Below, in pieces: positions 29,404-39,950 of a stretch of 64,000 nt of DNA. Position 1 is the stretch's first letter. Each line of letters begins with the position of its first letter. Location of the stretch: positions 1-64,000 of the forward strand of contig NZ_AULW01000016.1 in assembly GCF_000422485.1 (NCBI RefSeq), read 5' to 3'. The DNA is from Paenibacillus pasadenensis DSM 19293. GTDB taxonomy: Bacteria; Bacillota; Bacilli; Paenibacillales; Paenibacillaceae. The translations under genes and the position numbers were made by a program. The notes below the pieces were generated by a model. It saw only the letters and a list, made by a program, of their open reading frames with translations. It did no database searches and was not told where the DNA came from.

Positions 29404-30915
29404 GTGAGCGAACAATCGCAAGGACTGCGCTTCGACGTCTACGAGCGGGTGCATCTGCCCGAAGAGGTCGCGGCCATCGAGGAGCTGGAGGAAATCGAGC
29501 TCGTCCCCCGCATCCAAGTCATCCAGCAGGGGGAGCAGGCCATTCTGAGGGGAAGGCTGCTGCTGAACGGCGTGTATCGGAGCGCGGACCGCTCCGGGGC
29601 CGCGCAGACGATGGAGCATCAGATTCCGGTCGAGATTACGCTGCCGATGAACCGGATCGAGAGCCTGGAGGACATTTCGGTCGAGATCGACAACTTCGAT
29701 GTCGATCTGCTGTCCTCGCGGACGCTGAACATCACCGGCGTGCTGTCTTTGAGCGGCATCCGCGTCGAGGCGGCGGCAGACGACGGCGCGCAGTGGCAGG
29801 AGGAGCCTTATACGGTCGTGCATCGCGCGCCGGCTTCGGCCCAGGCGACCGGCGATATTTCGCCGGGCCGCTATCTGGAGCTGGAGGAGGAGGGGCAGGA
29901 GGCTTCGTTCGAAGAGGACGAGACGGCGGCCGTCGCGGAGTACCGGGACGATGGACGTCGAGAAGCCGCGTCGGTCGCGCAAAGCCGGGAAGAGGCGGCT
30001 TTCCGCTCCTATGAGCGGGAGGAGGACCAATGCCCTCCGGAGGCGGCGGATTCCGCGCAGCCTGCAGCCCACTCGTCCGCTTACTCGGGCTTCGAGCAGC
30101 CGTCCGCGGCCGGGCCGGATTCGTCCGGGCAGACGTCAGGCTGGACGCAGCTCGGCGCCTGGAGGCAGGAGCCGGAGCCGTCCGGCGGCAGCGAGGCGGA
30201 GGAGGACGCCTCCTTCTCGTTCGCGCCGCCGCAGGCGGAATTTCCGCCGCCGGCCGCGGCGCCCCGCTCGGCCTCGTCCGACGAGGCGGAGGCCGACCGC
30301 AGCGGCGCCTTCAGCTCCCTGCGGTCCATCGCCTCGGGCGAGAGGACGGCCGAGCCGGCGGAGGAAGCGGAGCCGGCTGCCGTGCTGTACGGCCGGCCGC
30401 AAGCCGAGCCGGCCGCCGATACGGCGGAGCCGCCGGTGCGGGAAGCGGCCTCGCCGCCGGAAGCCGCCTCTGCGCCGGAAGCCGCGGCTTCCGCCTCCGC
30501 CTTTGGCGAAGCCGACGTTCAAGCGGCCGAAGCCGAGCCGGAGCGCCAGGAGCTGCGAGTCGCCTTCGGCGCGAAGCGCAGCGCCGCGGCCGCCCCGGAC
30601 AGCGGCGAGGAAGGGCTGACGTCGCTCATCGGCTCGAGCCGGCGCGAGCGCGAGCAGCGCCAAGCGTCGGAGCGCAGCCGCCAGCAGGAGGCTCCGGCGG
30701 CTCCGCCTTCGGAGGAGGTCGAGTGGCAGTCGCTGTTCCTCAGCCGCACGGTGGAGGAGCAGCCGTTCCGCAAGGTGCGGATCTGCATCGTGCAGCGCGA
30801 GGAGACGCTCGACACGATCGCCGACCGCTACCAGCTGCAGGCGCGGGAGATCGCGCTCCACAACCGCCTCGCCGATCAGGGCGTGGCCGAAGGGCAAGTG
30901 CTCTACATTCCTTGA
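29404..30915 (+). CDS. spoVID: Stage VI sporulation protein D (spore coat encasement)
   Basis: SpoVID sits at the forespore surface and drives spore encasement by coat proteins, binding SafA among others. The 503-residue protein has the family's N-terminal domain (RFDVYERVHLPEEV, about residues 8-130), a long acidic Ala/Glu/Pro/Ser-rich middle region (about 150-440) and a C-terminal LysM domain (about 455-503, with QREETLDTIADRYQL). The GTG at 29404 has GGGAGG nine bases upstream; the ATG seven codons earlier lies before that site. safA is also in this window (58.4 kb). Confidence 0.92.
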   Translation: MSEQSQGLRFDVYERVHLPEEVAAIEELEEIELVPRIQVIQQGEQAILRGRLLLNGVYRSADRSGAAQTMEHQIPVEITLPMNRIESLEDISVEIDNFDVDLLSSRTLNITGVLSLSGIRVEAAADDGAQWQEEPYTVVHRAPASAQATGDISPGRYLELEEEGQEASFEEDETAAVAEYRDDGRREAASVAQSREEAAFRSYEREEDQCPPEAADSAQPAAHSSAYSGFEQPSAAGPDSSGQTSGWTQLGAWRQEPEPSGGSEAEEDASFSFAPPQAEFPPPAAAPRSASSDEAEADRSGAFSSLRSIASGERTAEPAEEAEPAAVLYGRPQAEPAADTAEPPVREAASPPEAASAPEAAASASAFGEADVQAAEAEPERQELRVAFGAKRSAAAAPDSGEEGLTSLIGSSRREREQRQASERSRQQEAPAAPPSEEVEWQSLFLSRTVEEQPFRKVRICIVQREETLDTIADRYQLQAREIALHNRLADQGVAEGQVLYIP

Positions 30916-31005
30916 CGGCCTCGCCCGAGCTGCGCCGGCCCTCGCCGCAACGGCTCCGGGCCGACCGCTCCGGCGTCCGCCGTCCCAGGCCGCTGCCCAT
31001 CCGAT

Positions 31006-31037
31006 GCGCTTCCCGCTCCGGCAGGAAGCGCCTTTTT
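31006..31037 (+). terminator. Terminator of spoVID
   Basis: GCGCTTCC pairs with GGAAGCGC and is followed by CTTTTTC. Confidence 0.85.
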
Positions 31038-31062
31038 CATTTTGGGCGGAAGCCTAGGCGAG

Positions 31063-31091
31063 TTGACTATGCCTCTCAACAACGGTAAACT
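31063..31091 (+). promoter_or_regulatory. Promoter of the valS T-box leader
   Basis: TTGACT (31063-31068) and TAAACT (31086-31091) are spaced by 17 bases. Transcription would start near 31098, just before the T-box. Confidence 0.65.
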
Positions 31092-31097
31092 GGAAGG

Positions 31098-31402
31098 GAT
31101 ATTCAAAGCATCATTCCATTCAACGACGAGGATGGGGAAGAGTGCGCCGTGCGCCTACAGAGAGCAGACCGCAGCTGGTGGAAGGTCTGCAGGCCGCAGA
31201 AGCGTGACAGGTCGCCCCGGAGTCGCGGACCGCATTCTGCCAGCATGCCCTCAGGGCCGCTGCAGGAGCAGCTCCGCCGGCCGCAGCCGTTATCCTGCTC
31301 CAAGTGCCGTCCATGGACTCGAGGTCCCGGGCGGAATGAAGGTGGTACCGCGGAAGCTGAAGTCTTTCGTCCTTTGCGTTCAAGGGGCGGAAGGCTTTTT
31401 TT
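31098..31402 (+). ncRNA. T-box riboswitch of valS
   Basis: The T-box core AAGGTGGTACCGCGG lies at 31339-31353; its TGGT would pair with the NCCA end of uncharged tRNA. A 15-bp terminator stem (31362-31376 with 31381-31395) and a T-run follow. The base of stem I is visible as 31139-31146 paired with 31231-31238. An AGAGAG segment lies near 31159. GTC at 31222-31224, close to the 3' side of stem I, is the likely valine specifier codon; this is inferred from position and from the downstream gene. Uncharged tRNA-Val would relieve termination and raise valS expression. Confidence 0.92.
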
Positions 31403-31457
31403 GTCGGTCAGCCGCCTTTTTTTAAACTCCATCAACCAAACGAGGGTGAACTTGCCA

Positions 31458-34118
31458 ATGTCAGAGCAGCAGCATACAACCGAAATGCCGACGACCTACG
31501 ATCCCCGCAGCGCCGAGCAGAACAGCACCGAGCTATGGAGCAAGGGCGGCTTCTTCAAGGCCGGCCGCGTGCCGGAAGCGAAGCCGTACACGATCGTCAT
31601 CCCGCCGCCGAACGTCACGGGCATGCTCCATATCGGCCATGCGCTCGACTTCACGCTGCAGGACATCATGATTCGCACGAAGCGGATGCAGGGCTTCGAC
31701 GCCCTTTGGCTGCCGGGCACCGACCATGCCGGCATCGCCACGCAGACGCGCGTGGAGCAGAAGCTCCGCGAGAGCGGCAAGACGCGCCACGACCTCGGCC
31801 GCGAGAAGTTCCTGGAGCAAGTGTGGGAATGGAAGGACACCTATGCCGGCACGATCCGCAGCCAGTGGGGCAAGATGGGCTTGTCGCTCGACTACTCCCG
31901 CGAGCGCTTCACGCTCGACGAGGGGCTGTCCAAGGCCGTGCGCGAGGTGTTCGTCCGCCTCTATGAAAAAGGGCTGATCTACCGCGGCGCGAAGATCATC
32001 AACTGGGACCCGGCCGCCCGCACGGCGCTGTCGGACATCGAGGTCGAGTACAAGGAAGTGCAGGGGAGCCTGTACCACCTGCAGTACCCGCTCGAGGACG
32101 GCAGCGGCCATGTGACTGTGGCGACGACCCGTCCGGAGACGATGCTCGGCGACACCGCCGTCGCCGTCCACCCGGAGGACGAGCGCTACCGGGCTCTCGT
32201 CGGCAAAAATCTCGTGCTGCCGGTCATCGGCCGCCTCATCCCGATCGTCGCCGACGAGTACGTCGAGAAGGACTTCGGCTCCGGCGCCGTCAAGATCACC
32301 CCGGCCCATGACCCGAACGACTTCGAGGTCGGCCAGCGCCATGACCTGCCGCAGATCATCGTCATGGACGAGAGCGGCGTCATGAACGCCGAAGCCGGTC
32401 CTTACCAGGGACTCGACCGCGCGGAGGCGCGCAAGAAGCTTGTCGCCGACCTGAAGGAATCCGGCGTGCTCGTCCGCATCGAGGACCACGTGCATCAGGT
32501 AGGCCACAGCGAGCGCAGCGGCGCCGTCGTCGAGCCGTACCTGTCCACGCAGTGGTTCGTGGCGATGAAGCCGCTGGCCGACCGCGCGATCGAGGCGCAG
32601 AAGTCGGGCGCCGGCGTGAACTTCGTGCCGGAGCGCTTCGAGAAGACGTACCTCAATTGGATCGAGAACGTGCGCGACTGGTGCATCTCCCGCCAGCTCT
32701 GGTGGGGCCACCGCATCCCGGCCTGGTACTGCGACGCCTGCGGCACGATCCATGTCTCCGCGGACGACATCGGCTCCTGCCCGGACTGCGGCGGCGAGCT
32801 GCGCCAGGACAACGACGTGCTCGACACGTGGTTCAGCTCCGCGCTGTGGCCGTTCTCGACGCTCGGCTGGCCGGACGAGGAGAGCGCCGACTTCAAGCGG
32901 TACTACCCGAACGACCTGCTCGTGACGGGCTACGACATCATCTACTTCTGGGTGGCGCGCATGATCTTCACCGCCCTCGAGTTCACGGACCGGATTCCGT
33001 TCAAGGACGTGCTCATGCACGGCCTCGTGCGCGACGCCGACGGCAAGAAGATGTCCAAGTCGCTCGGCAACGGCGTCGACCCGCTCGACATCATCGAGCA
33101 GTACGGCGCGGACGCGATGCGCTTCATGCTGTCGACCGGCAGCACGCCGGGACAGGACCTGCGCTTCCGCATCGAGAAGGTCGAGCAGGCGCGCAACTTC
33201 GCCAACAAGATCTGGAACGCCTCGCGCTTTGCGCTCATGAACCTGGAGGGCTTCCGCTACGAGGACATCGACCTCGGCGGCAAGCTCGGCACGGCCGACC
33301 GCTGGATCCTGCACCGCCTGAACGAGACGGCGCGCGACGTGACGCGCCTCATCGACGCCTACGACTTCGGCGAGACGGGACGGCTGCTGTACAACTTCAT
33401 CTGGGACGATCTGTGCGACTGGTACATCGAGGTATCCAAGCTCAGCCTGTACGGCACCGACGCCGAGGCCAAAAAGGCGACGCAATCCGTGCTCGCCTAC
33501 GTGCTCGACCGCACCCAGCGCCTGATCCACCCGTTCATGCCGTTCATCTCCGAGGAGATCTGGCAGCATCTGCCTCATGAGGGCGAGAGCATTTCGATCG
33601 CCGCCTGGCCGCAGTACGACGCCGCCTTCGAGGCGCCGGACGCCGTGCGCGAGATGGAGCTGCTCATGAGCGCGATCCGCGCCGTGCGCAACATCCGCGC
33701 CGAGGTGAACGTGCCGATGAGCAAGAAGATCGAGCTGCAGATCAAGCCGAGCTCGGATGCCGAGCTCGCGATCCTGCAGGCCAACGAGGAGCTGCTGCGC
33801 CGCTTCGCGGGCACGTCGTCGCTGACGATCGACGCCGCCCTGTCCGCGCCGGACAAGGCGATGACGGCGGTCGTGACGGGCGCCGAGCTGATTCTGCCGC
33901 TCGCCGGCCTGATCGACATCGAGCAGGAGATCGCGCGCCTGCGCAAGGAAGCCGCCACGCTGCGCTCCGAGGTGGAGCGCGTCGACAAGAAGCTGTCCAA
34001 CGAAGGCTTCGTCGCCAAGGCTCCGGCCAAGGTCATCGACGAGGAGAAGGCCAAGCGGACAGACTACCAGGCCAAGCTCGACAAGGTATTGGCCCGGATC
34101 GAGGAGCTGCAGGGCTGA
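31458..34118 (+). CDS. valS: Valyl-tRNA synthetase
   Basis: This 886-residue class I synthetase has the HIGH motif at 58-61 (MLHIGHAL), KMSKS in [14 protein letters not shown], a CP1 editing domain between them and the C-terminal coiled coil (about 820-886) typical of ValRS. The ATG at 31458 follows GAGGGTGA; the open frame upstream only reflects the T-box sequence. Expression is controlled by the T-box. It overlaps folC by one base (TGATG). Confidence 0.97.
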   Translation: MSEQQHTTEMPTTYDPRSAEQNSTELWSKGGFFKAGRVPEAKPYTIVIPPPNVTGMLHIGHALDFTLQDIMIRTKRMQGFDALWLPGTDHAGIATQTRVEQKLRESGKTRHDLGREKFLEQVWEWKDTYAGTIRSQWGKMGLSLDYSRERFTLDEGLSKAVREVFVRLYEKGLIYRGAKIINWDPAARTALSDIEVEYKEVQGSLYHLQYPLEDGSGHVTVATTRPETMLGDTAVAVHPEDERYRALVGKNLVLPVIGRLIPIVADEYVEKDFGSGAVKITPAHDPNDFEVGQRHDLPQIIVMDESGVMNAEAGPYQGLDRAEARKKLVADLKESGVLVRIEDHVHQVGHSERSGAVVEPYLSTQWFVAMKPLADRAIEAQKSGAGVNFVPERFEKTYLNWIENVRDWCISRQLWWGHRIPAWYCDACGTIHVSADDIGSCPDCGGELRQDNDVLDTWFSSALWPFSTLGWPDEESADFKRYYPNDLLVTGYDIIYFWVARMIFTALEFTDRIPFKDVLMHGLVRDADGKKMSKSLGNGVDPLDIIEQYGADAMRFMLSTGSTPGQDLRFRIEKVEQARNFANKIWNASRFALMNLEGFRYEDIDLGGKLGTADRWILHRLNETARDVTRLIDAYDFGETGRLLYNFIWDDLCDWYIEVSKLSLYGTDAEAKKATQSVLAYVLDRTQRLIHPFMPFISEEIWQHLPHEGESISIAAWPQYDAAFEAPDAVREMELLMSAIRAVRNIRAEVNVPMSKKIELQIKPSSDAELAILQANEELLRRFAGTSSLTIDAALSAPDKAMTAVVTGAELILPLAGLIDIEQEIARLRKEAATLRSEVERVDKKLSNEGFVAKAPAKVIDEEKAKRTDYQAKLDKVLARIEELQG

Positions 34119-35488
34119 TGGACAACGAACAGCGGCAGTTCGCCGGGATGGCGTCGTACGAGGAAGCGCGCGAATGGATCGAGGGGCTCGTCAGCTTCGG
34201 CGTCCGCCCGGGCCTCGACCGGATGCGGATCATGATGGAGCGGCTCGGCCATCCGGAGCGCCGCCTTCGCTTCATCCATGTCGCGGGCACGAACGGCAAG
34301 GGCTCCGTCTGCGCGTACTTGACGGAGGTGCTCGTGCGCGGCGGCTATGACACGGGGACGTACACATCCCCTTATATCACGAAGTTCACCAACCGGTTCC
34401 GCTACAACGGCCAGGACATCGAGGAGGAGACGCTGCTGCGGCTCGCCAACGAGCTGCGGCCGCTCGTCGAGGAGATCGCCGAGACCGAGCACGGCTCTCC
34501 GACGATGTTCGAGGTGTCCACGGCGCTGGCGATCCTCTACTTCGCCCGCGTCACGTATCCGGACTATGTCGTCTGGGAAACGGGCCTCGGCGGCCGGCTC
34601 GACGTGACGAACATCGTCACGCCGGTGATCTCGATCATCACCAACGTCGGCCACGACCATATGGACGTGCTTGGCGACACGATAACGGACATCGCCCGCG
34701 AGAAGGCGGGCATCATCAAGCCGGGCGTGCCGGTCGTCAGCACGGTCGAGAACGAGGAGGCGCTCGCGGTCATCCGCGAGGCGGCCCGCTCGTCCAAGTC
34801 GACGCTGTATCAGCTCGGCGAGCAGTTCGAGGAGACGGCGATCGAGGCGACGGAGTCGGGACAGAGCTTCGGCTTCAAAGGGCCGTTCCGGTCGATGTCC
34901 CGGCTGGAGCTGACGCTCGCCGGCGCGCATCAGCGCAAAAACGCCGCCGCTGCCGTCATGGCGCTGGAGGTGCTGCGCCAGTACAACGCGCTGCTCGTCG
35001 ACGACGAGCAGCTGCTGGAGGGACTGCGCTCGGCGCAGTGGCCGGGCCGGCTCGAGATGGTGCGCCGGGAGCCGCGGCTGCTGCTCGACGGCGCGCACAA
35101 TCCGGAGGGCGCCGAGTCGCTCGCGGCCGCGCTGCGGGAGCTGCACGGAGGCGAGCGCATCCATGTCATGATCGGAATGCTCGGCAACAAGAATCACCGC
35201 GGAGTGCTTCGGCATATACTCCCTATAGCGGACACACTTGTCGTTACGCAGCCCGCTTTCCGCAAGGCGCTGCCGGCCGAGGAGCTGGCGGAAGTCGCGC
35301 GGGAGCAGGCCCGCGAGATGGGCGTCTCGCCCGAGATCGTCGCCGAGCCCCGGTGGCCGGACGCGCTGGAGCGGCTGGAGCGCGCCGCCGCCGGCGGCGG
35401 CCTGCCCGTCGTCACCGGCACGCTCTATCTCATTGCCGATGTCCGCGCCTTCGTGCTCGGACTGCCGGATTCTGAAAAAGGTTGGTGA
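34118..35488 (+). CDS. folC: Bifunctional dihydrofolate synthase / folylpolyglutamate synthase
   Basis: FolC adds glutamate to dihydropteroate and to reduced folates. The 456-residue Mur-ligase-fold protein has the ATP loop [11 protein letters not shown] and the [14 protein letters not shown] motif. Its start overlaps the valS stop, with GAGGAG upstream, so it shares the valS T-box control. The order valS-folC is conserved in B. subtilis. Confidence 0.95.
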   Translation: MDNEQRQFAGMASYEEAREWIEGLVSFGVRPGLDRMRIMMERLGHPERRLRFIHVAGTNGKGSVCAYLTEVLVRGGYDTGTYTSPYITKFTNRFRYNGQDIEEETLLRLANELRPLVEEIAETEHGSPTMFEVSTALAILYFARVTYPDYVVWETGLGGRLDVTNIVTPVISIITNVGHDHMDVLGDTITDIAREKAGIIKPGVPVVSTVENEEALAVIREAARSSKSTLYQLGEQFEETAIEATESGQSFGFKGPFRSMSRLELTLAGAHQRKNAAAAVMALEVLRQYNALLVDDEQLLEGLRSAQWPGRLEMVRREPRLLLDGAHNPEGAESLAAALRELHGGERIHVMIGMLGNKNHRGVLRHILPIADTLVVTQPAFRKALPAEELAEVAREQAREMGVSPEIVAEPRWPDALERLERAAAGGGLPVVTGTLYLIADVRAFVLGLPDSEKGW

Positions 35489-35493
35489 CCGTC

Positions 35494-36906
35494 ATGACGA
35501 CGACAGCAGAACACGTTCATTTTATCGGGATAGGCGGATACGGCATGAGCGCGATCGCGCGCGTCATGCTGGAAATGGGCTATAAAGTGACGGGCTCGGA
35601 CGTCGCGCGGGCGGAGCTGACCGAAAAGCTGGCCAAAAAAGGCGCGGAAATCCATATCGGGCATGACGCGAGCCATGTGCGCGGCGCCGATCTCGTCGTC
35701 TACAGCACGGCGCTGTCCAAGGACAACGTCGAGCGCAGGGCGGCCGAGGAGCTGAAAATTCCGGTGCTGCACCGCAGCCAGATGCTCGCCCGCCTCATGA
35801 ACGCAGGCAAGGGCATCGCCGTCGCGGGCGCGCACGGCAAGACGACTACCTCGTCGATGATCGCGCTCGTCATGGAAAGCTGCGGCGCCGATCCGACCTA
35901 CATCATCGGCGGCGAGATCGTCAATGTCGGCACGAACGCCAAGGCCGGCAAGGGCGAATACGTCGTGGCGGAGGCGGACGAGAGCGACGGCTCCTTCCTG
36001 CACTACCATCCGGCGATCGCCGTCGTCACCAATATCGAGCCCGACCATCTCGAAAACTATGACGGCGACTTCGAGAACCTGAAGTCGGCCTACGTGCAGT
36101 TCTTCTCGCAGGTCAAGGAGGACGGGCGCGCCGTCGTCTGCATCGACGACCCGATCGTGCGCGAGCTGCTGCCGCGGGCGGCGGGCGCGCTGCCGGCGGA
36201 GCGCATCGTCACGTACGGCATCGACAGCGCCGACGCCGAGTACAGCGCCTCGAGCCTCGTGCTCGGCGACCGCAAGGTGACGTTCACGCTGTCGCGGCGC
36301 GGCCAGGAGCTCGGCGTCGTGCAGCTGTCCGTGCCGGGCCGCCACAACGTGTACAACGCGGTCGCGACGCTCATCACATGCATGGAGGCGGGCGTGCCGT
36401 TCGGAGCGGCCGCCGCAGCGATCAAGGACTTCATCGGCGCCAAGCGCCGCTTCCAGGTGCTCGGCGAGGTGAACGACATCCTTGTCATCGACGACTACGC
36501 GCATCATCCGACGGAGATCCAGGCGACGATCAGCGCCGCCAAGGCGACCGGCAAGCGCATCGTCGCGGTGTTCCAGCCACAGCGCTACACGCGCACGTTT
36601 TTCCTGCTGGAGCCGTTCAGCCGCGCGTTCGCCGAGGCGGACGAGGTCATCATCACCGACATCTACTCGCCGGCCGGCGAGAAGGAGATCGAAGGCGTCA
36701 ACTCGCGCCGCCTCGTGGAGCTGATCGTCAAGAACAGCAACGCGAATACCTTCTACCTGCCGACCAAGGAAGAGGTGCAGGCCGAGCTGGCTACGCGCCT
36801 CGCCCCGGGCGACCTCGTGCTGACGATGGGAGCCGGCGACATCTGGAAGGCCGGCGACGCGCTCGTCGGGCTGCTGCGCCAGCGGTTCGAGCCGGCGGGC
36901 GAATAA
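35494..36906 (+). CDS. murC: UDP-N-acetylmuramate--L-alanine ligase
   Basis: MurC adds the first amino acid of the peptidoglycan stem. The 470-residue protein has the UDP-binding loop [14 protein letters not shown], the ATP loop [11 protein letters not shown] and [10 protein letters not shown]. The ATG at 35494 is chosen; TTG (35482) and GTG (35485) are also in frame and would overlap folC. In B. subtilis murC lies elsewhere (next to ytpS and sftA), so its position here is lineage-specific. Confidence 0.95.
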   Translation: MTTTAEHVHFIGIGGYGMSAIARVMLEMGYKVTGSDVARAELTEKLAKKGAEIHIGHDASHVRGADLVVYSTALSKDNVERRAAEELKIPVLHRSQMLARLMNAGKGIAVAGAHGKTTTSSMIALVMESCGADPTYIIGGEIVNVGTNAKAGKGEYVVAEADESDGSFLHYHPAIAVVTNIEPDHLENYDGDFENLKSAYVQFFSQVKEDGRAVVCIDDPIVRELLPRAAGALPAERIVTYGIDSADAEYSASSLVLGDRKVTFTLSRRGQELGVVQLSVPGRHNVYNAVATLITCMEAGVPFGAAAAAIKDFIGAKRRFQVLGEVNDILVIDDYAHHPTEIQATISAAKATGKRIVAVFQPQRYTRTFFLLEPFSRAFAEADEVIITDIYSPAGEKEIEGVNSRRLVELIVKNSNANTFYLPTKEEVQAELATRLAPGDLVLTMGAGDIWKAGDALVGLLRQRFEPAGE

Positions 36907-36949
36907 GGGCTTTGCGGGATGGAAGCATCCTGCCATAGGCAAGAGACGA

Positions 36950-36978
36950 AGCGGAGGGCGGATGCCCTCCGCTTTTTG
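36950..36978 (+). terminator. Terminator of the valS-folC-murC unit
   Basis: GCGGAGGGC-GGAT-GCCCTCCGC is a perfect stem followed by TTTTTG. Confidence 0.9.
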
Positions 36979-37128
36979 TCGCGTCCGCGGCGGGCGCGGA
37001 CCGAGTACCGGGTCAGAAGCGCGGCGGGCTCTCCGCGCCTTTCGCTTGCTCTCTTTCTATCGGTCATAATCGAGCCGCTAGTCTCATAGAGTAGAGCAGA
37101 GTCCACCACAGGGAGGAGAAAAACGATC

Positions 37129-38661
37129 ATGACGAAGGTTCGAGTCACGTATCGTCCGGATGGCAGCGGCAGGCTCGTGCAGGAGGGACGCGCGGCGTCC
37201 GGCCTGCCGCGCTCCGGCAGCGAGCCGCGCTCCGGCCTCCGCTCCGCCGTCAGCATGGACGCTGCGGCGGGGATGGGGGAGAGGGCCGAGCTGGCGTTCG
37301 CGGAGTCGTATTCGCCTTGGATCAGTCCGTTTCAGGACAAGCCGATCTGGGAGACGGCTCCGGACCTGCTGCGGGCGGGACAAGCCGAGGGCGATGCCGC
37401 CGAAGAGCCGGCTTGGTCGGCTTGGCCGGGCGAGCCGCCGGAGCCGGGCTTCGAGGCAGCGCCGTCTTCCGCCGCGCCGGGAACAGCCGATCCGGAATCG
37501 GATCATCCGGCATGGTCCGGGAACAGCGGCCGCAGCCAGGCAGGCAAGGCGGATCGGGTCGAGCCGGACGGTGCGGAAGAGCCGGAAGATTCGGAAGAGC
37601 CGGGCGAATGGCCTTGGGCCGCCGCGCCGGCTTCCGGCGGCCGGGCCGTTCAGAGCGGAGCCGCCGCCTATGAGGTCGGCTACGACGAGCCGGAGGCGTG
37701 GCCGGCCGGGCCGATCGTCGAGCCGGACGCCGCGCGTCCGGCGCGCGCGGGGGGGATCGGCGCCCGGATGAAGCGCGCCTCCGGGACGGGAGGCGGAGCG
37801 GGACCGTCCTGGCTGGCGGTGCTGCTGTCCATCGGCGGAGCGATCGCGACGGGAGCCGTGCTCGGCTACATGACGCTGACGCTGTTCGCCGGGCAAGGCC
37901 TGCTGCCGGCGCGGGAAGGACAAGCGGCCGATGCGTCCGCTGCCGCCGAGGGAGGGCTGGCTGAGCCGGCGGCTTCCTCTGCTCCGGCCTCTGCGCCGGC
38001 GGCGGAGGCCGCGCAGGGAGCGGCGAAGGTACAAGTCGTGGCTGCCGGGTGGCCGGAGCGGACCTACCAGCTGCTTCAGTACGGCGTGTTTTCTTCCAAG
38101 GGAAGCGCCGAAGCGGCCGCCGCGGAATTGAAAAAAGCCGGCTTGGCCGCGGCGCTGCGCCACGACGGCGATTATCGCGTCTACGCGGGCGTCGCTTCGA
38201 GCCGCGGACAGGCGGAGAAGCTGGCCGCCGGCATGACGGGCACCGAGGTGTATCTCAAGGAGATGAAGCTGCCGAGCGTGTCGGAGCTGGCCTTCGCGGG
38301 CACGGCCGAGCAGCTGAAAGCTTATGACGAGGGCGCGGCGGACTTGATCGGCGACTTGGCCGGGCAGACGTCGGCGCTGCTGGCGGGAGACGCCGCGGGC
38401 ATGGACGCCGCGAGCCGCGCCGCCTGGGCCGAGCGGCTGGACGGCTGGCTGAAGGATGCCGCAGCCGCCGAGCCGGCTTGGTCCGGCAAGGCGGCGCAGG
38501 AGGCGGCGGGAGCGCTGGCCGACGCGCTGCGGCAAGCCGGCGCGAAGCTGACGGCGTACGGCGAATCGCCGCAAGCGGAGCGCCTTTGGGCGGTGCAGGC
38601 GGAGCTGACGGCTGCCGCGCTGGCCCAGCTGCAGCTTCGGGAAGCCGCGGTCGCGGGCTGA
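37129..38661 (+). CDS. SpoIIB-like SPOR-domain membrane protein
   Basis: The protein (510 residues) has a long acidic Pro/Gly/Ala-rich cytoplasmic region (1 to about 220), one membrane helix (about 225-255, WLAVLLSIGGAIATGAVLGY) and an extracytoplasmic SPOR domain (about 310-380, YQLLQYGVFSSKGSAEAAAAEL), which binds denuded septal glycan. This architecture and its place between folC and maf match B. subtilis SpoIIB, which helps septal thinning during engulfment. Sequence similarity outside the SPOR domain is low, so orthology rests on layout. GGGAGGAG precedes the ATG. Confidence 0.75.
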   Translation: MTKVRVTYRPDGSGRLVQEGRAASGLPRSGSEPRSGLRSAVSMDAAAGMGERAELAFAESYSPWISPFQDKPIWETAPDLLRAGQAEGDAAEEPAWSAWPGEPPEPGFEAAPSSAAPGTADPESDHPAWSGNSGRSQAGKADRVEPDGAEEPEDSEEPGEWPWAAAPASGGRAVQSGAAAYEVGYDEPEAWPAGPIVEPDAARPARAGGIGARMKRASGTGGGAGPSWLAVLLSIGGAIATGAVLGYMTLTLFAGQGLLPAREGQAADASAAAEGGLAEPAASSAPASAPAAEAAQGAAKVQVVAAGWPERTYQLLQYGVFSSKGSAEAAAAELKKAGLAAALRHDGDYRVYAGVASSRGQAEKLAAGMTGTEVYLKEMKLPSVSELAFAGTAEQLKAYDEGAADLIGDLAGQTSALLAGDAAGMDAASRAAWAERLDGWLKDAAAAEPAWSGKAAQEAAGALADALRQAGAKLTAYGESPQAERLWAVQAELTAAALAQLQLREAAVAG

Positions 38662-38667
38662 GGTCCG

Positions 38668-38696
38668 TTGCTCCTTCGGTCCGCTTCCCTTATAAT
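38668..38696 (+). promoter_or_regulatory. Sigma-A-type promoter
   Basis: TTGCTC (38668-38673) and TATAAT (38691-38696) are spaced by 17 bases, ahead of the small membrane gene and maf. Confidence 0.7.
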
Positions 38697-38733
38697 GGGA
38701 CGAGAATTCGGACCGGGAGAGGGCGCGGACGCG

Positions 38734-38976
38734 ATGAAGAAAAACGGATGGACGCTGCTGTTGTTCGGCGCGCTCGGCCTGCTCGCCGGGGCGCTTGCCG
38801 ACCGGTGGCTCAAGCAAGTTCCGGCGCTGGCGCAGCTGACGCGCTCCGCCGAGCTGAACTGGAGGCCCGCCGCCGACCTCGGCGTGCTCCGCTACGAGCT
38901 TGATCTGACGCTCAATTTCAGCGTCGTCAGCCTCGCCTGCCTCGTGCTGGCGTTTCTGCTCTACCGCAAGCTGTAG
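38734..38976 (+). CDS. Small two-helix membrane protein, DUF4321-like
   Basis: The protein (80 residues) has an N-terminal membrane helix (about 7-25) and a C-terminal one (about 57-78), with a short loop between. It resembles the DUF4321 family that often precedes maf or mreB genes in Firmicutes. Its function is unknown. GGGAGAGG precedes the ATG at 38734. maf follows 38 bases later, probably on the same transcript. Confidence 0.72.
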   Translation: MKKNGWTLLLFGALGLLAGALADRWLKQVPALAQLTRSAELNWRPAADLGVLRYELDLTLNFSVVSLACLVLAFLLYRKL

Positions 38977-39014
38977 CGGGCGCTCGACTAGCCAAGATGG
39001 AGGAGTTCAGACGT

Positions 39015-39788
39015 ATGAATGAAGACAACCTGCCGCAGCGGCTCGTGCTCGCCTCGTCCTCGCCGCGGAGGCGGGAGCTGGCGGCCGCGCTGCGGCTGCC
39101 GATTCCGCTCGAGGTGCTGGCGACGGATGCGGACGAGTCGGTCGCGCCGGAGCTGCGGCCTCATGAGATCGTCGCGGAGCTGGCTCTGCGCAAGGCTAAG
39201 GCCGCCGCGCTCAGGATCGAGGAGGCCTCTGGAGCGGAGGGCGGCCGCGCGCTCGTGCTTGGCGGCGACACGATCGTCGTGCTGGACGGCGAGGTGCTCG
39301 GCAAGCCGGCCGACGCCGAGGATGCGCGCCGCACGCTGCGCCGGCTGAGCGGCCGCGTCCATGAGGTGTACAGCGGCGTCGCGCTGCTGGCGGCAGGCGA
39401 ACCCGTCGCGGGCGGCTCGGCGACGCTGCCGCCGGCCTTTCCGCCGGCCGGAGCGGACCCGTCGCAAGCGTCCGGCGCCGTCTGGGGCGATCGGCAGCGG
39501 CTCGGCGACATCGGCGCTTACCGCGTGGCGGCGCCAGGCGGGACGGCTTTCGCGGCCTGCGGCTATACGCGCAGCGCCGTCCGCTTCCGCGAGCTCGACG
39601 ACGCGCAGATCGCCGCCTACGTGGCGACCGGCGATCCGCTCGACAAGGCGGGCAGCTACGGCATCCAAGGGCTCGGCAGCGTGCTGGTCGAGCAGATCGA
39701 AGGCGATTTTTACAGCATCATGGGCTTGCCGCTGAATCTGCTTTACGAGCTGCTGCGGCGATTCGGACTTGATCCGCTGCGAAGCTGA
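39015..39788 (+). CDS. maf: Maf nucleoside-triphosphate pyrophosphatase with an internal insert
   Basis: Maf proteins hydrolyse non-canonical or pyrimidine nucleoside triphosphates and affect septation in B. subtilis. The 257-residue protein has the SSSPRRRELA motif near residue 14, GGDTIVVLDGEVLGKP and the YGIQG motif. Typical Maf proteins have about 190 residues. The excess is a Gly/Pro/Ala-rich insert at about 128-180, between SGVALL and the strand reading RSAVRFREL. Flanking motifs are intact, so the enzyme is probably active. The ATG at 39015 has GGAGGAG nine bases upstream; an earlier ATG at 38997 does not. Confidence 0.92.
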   Translation: MNEDNLPQRLVLASSSPRRRELAAALRLPIPLEVLATDADESVAPELRPHEIVAELALRKAKAAALRIEEASGAEGGRALVLGGDTIVVLDGEVLGKPADAEDARRTLRRLSGRVHEVYSGVALLAAGEPVAGGSATLPPAFPPAGADPSQASGAVWGDRQRLGDIGAYRVAAPGGTAFAACGYTRSAVRFRELDDAQIAAYVATGDPLDKAGSYGIQGLGSVLVEQIEGDFYSIMGLPLNLLYELLRRFGLDPLRS

Positions 39789-39803
39789 AGCCAAGCTTTT
39801 TTC

Positions 39804-39833
39804 GTCCACCTCCGTCCGGGGGTGGACTTTTTT
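39804..39833 (+). terminator. Terminator of maf
   Basis: GTCCACC-CCG pairs with CGG-GGTGGAC and is followed by six T residues. Confidence 0.88.
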
Positions 39834-39857
39834 GATGCTTCGCTCGTCAAGGAAGAG

Positions 39858-39929
39858 ATGAAGATCGAAATTCCTCGAAAAGAGGAGGAGATAATGCCGG
39901 AAATCAATGGTAAACTAGAGGAAACCTAG
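39858..39929 (+). CDS. Possible 23-codon leader ORF before radC
   Basis: A short frame runs from ATG 39858 to TAG 39929. An internal in-frame ATG at 39894 follows AGAGGAGGAG by three bases, one of the strongest ribosome binding sites in the window, and would give an 11-residue peptide, MPEINGKLEET. The sequence is charged and has no obvious function. It ends 21 bases before radC. It may be a leader peptide or a chance frame. The string AATGGTAAACTAGA inside it resembles a piece of the valS leader promoter (AACGGTAAACTGGA at 31080-31093) and may instead be a -10 region. Confidence 0.25.
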   Translation: MKIEIPRKEEEIMPEINGKLEET

Positions 39930-39950
39930 CGCAAAGGCGGTCGTCGAACG

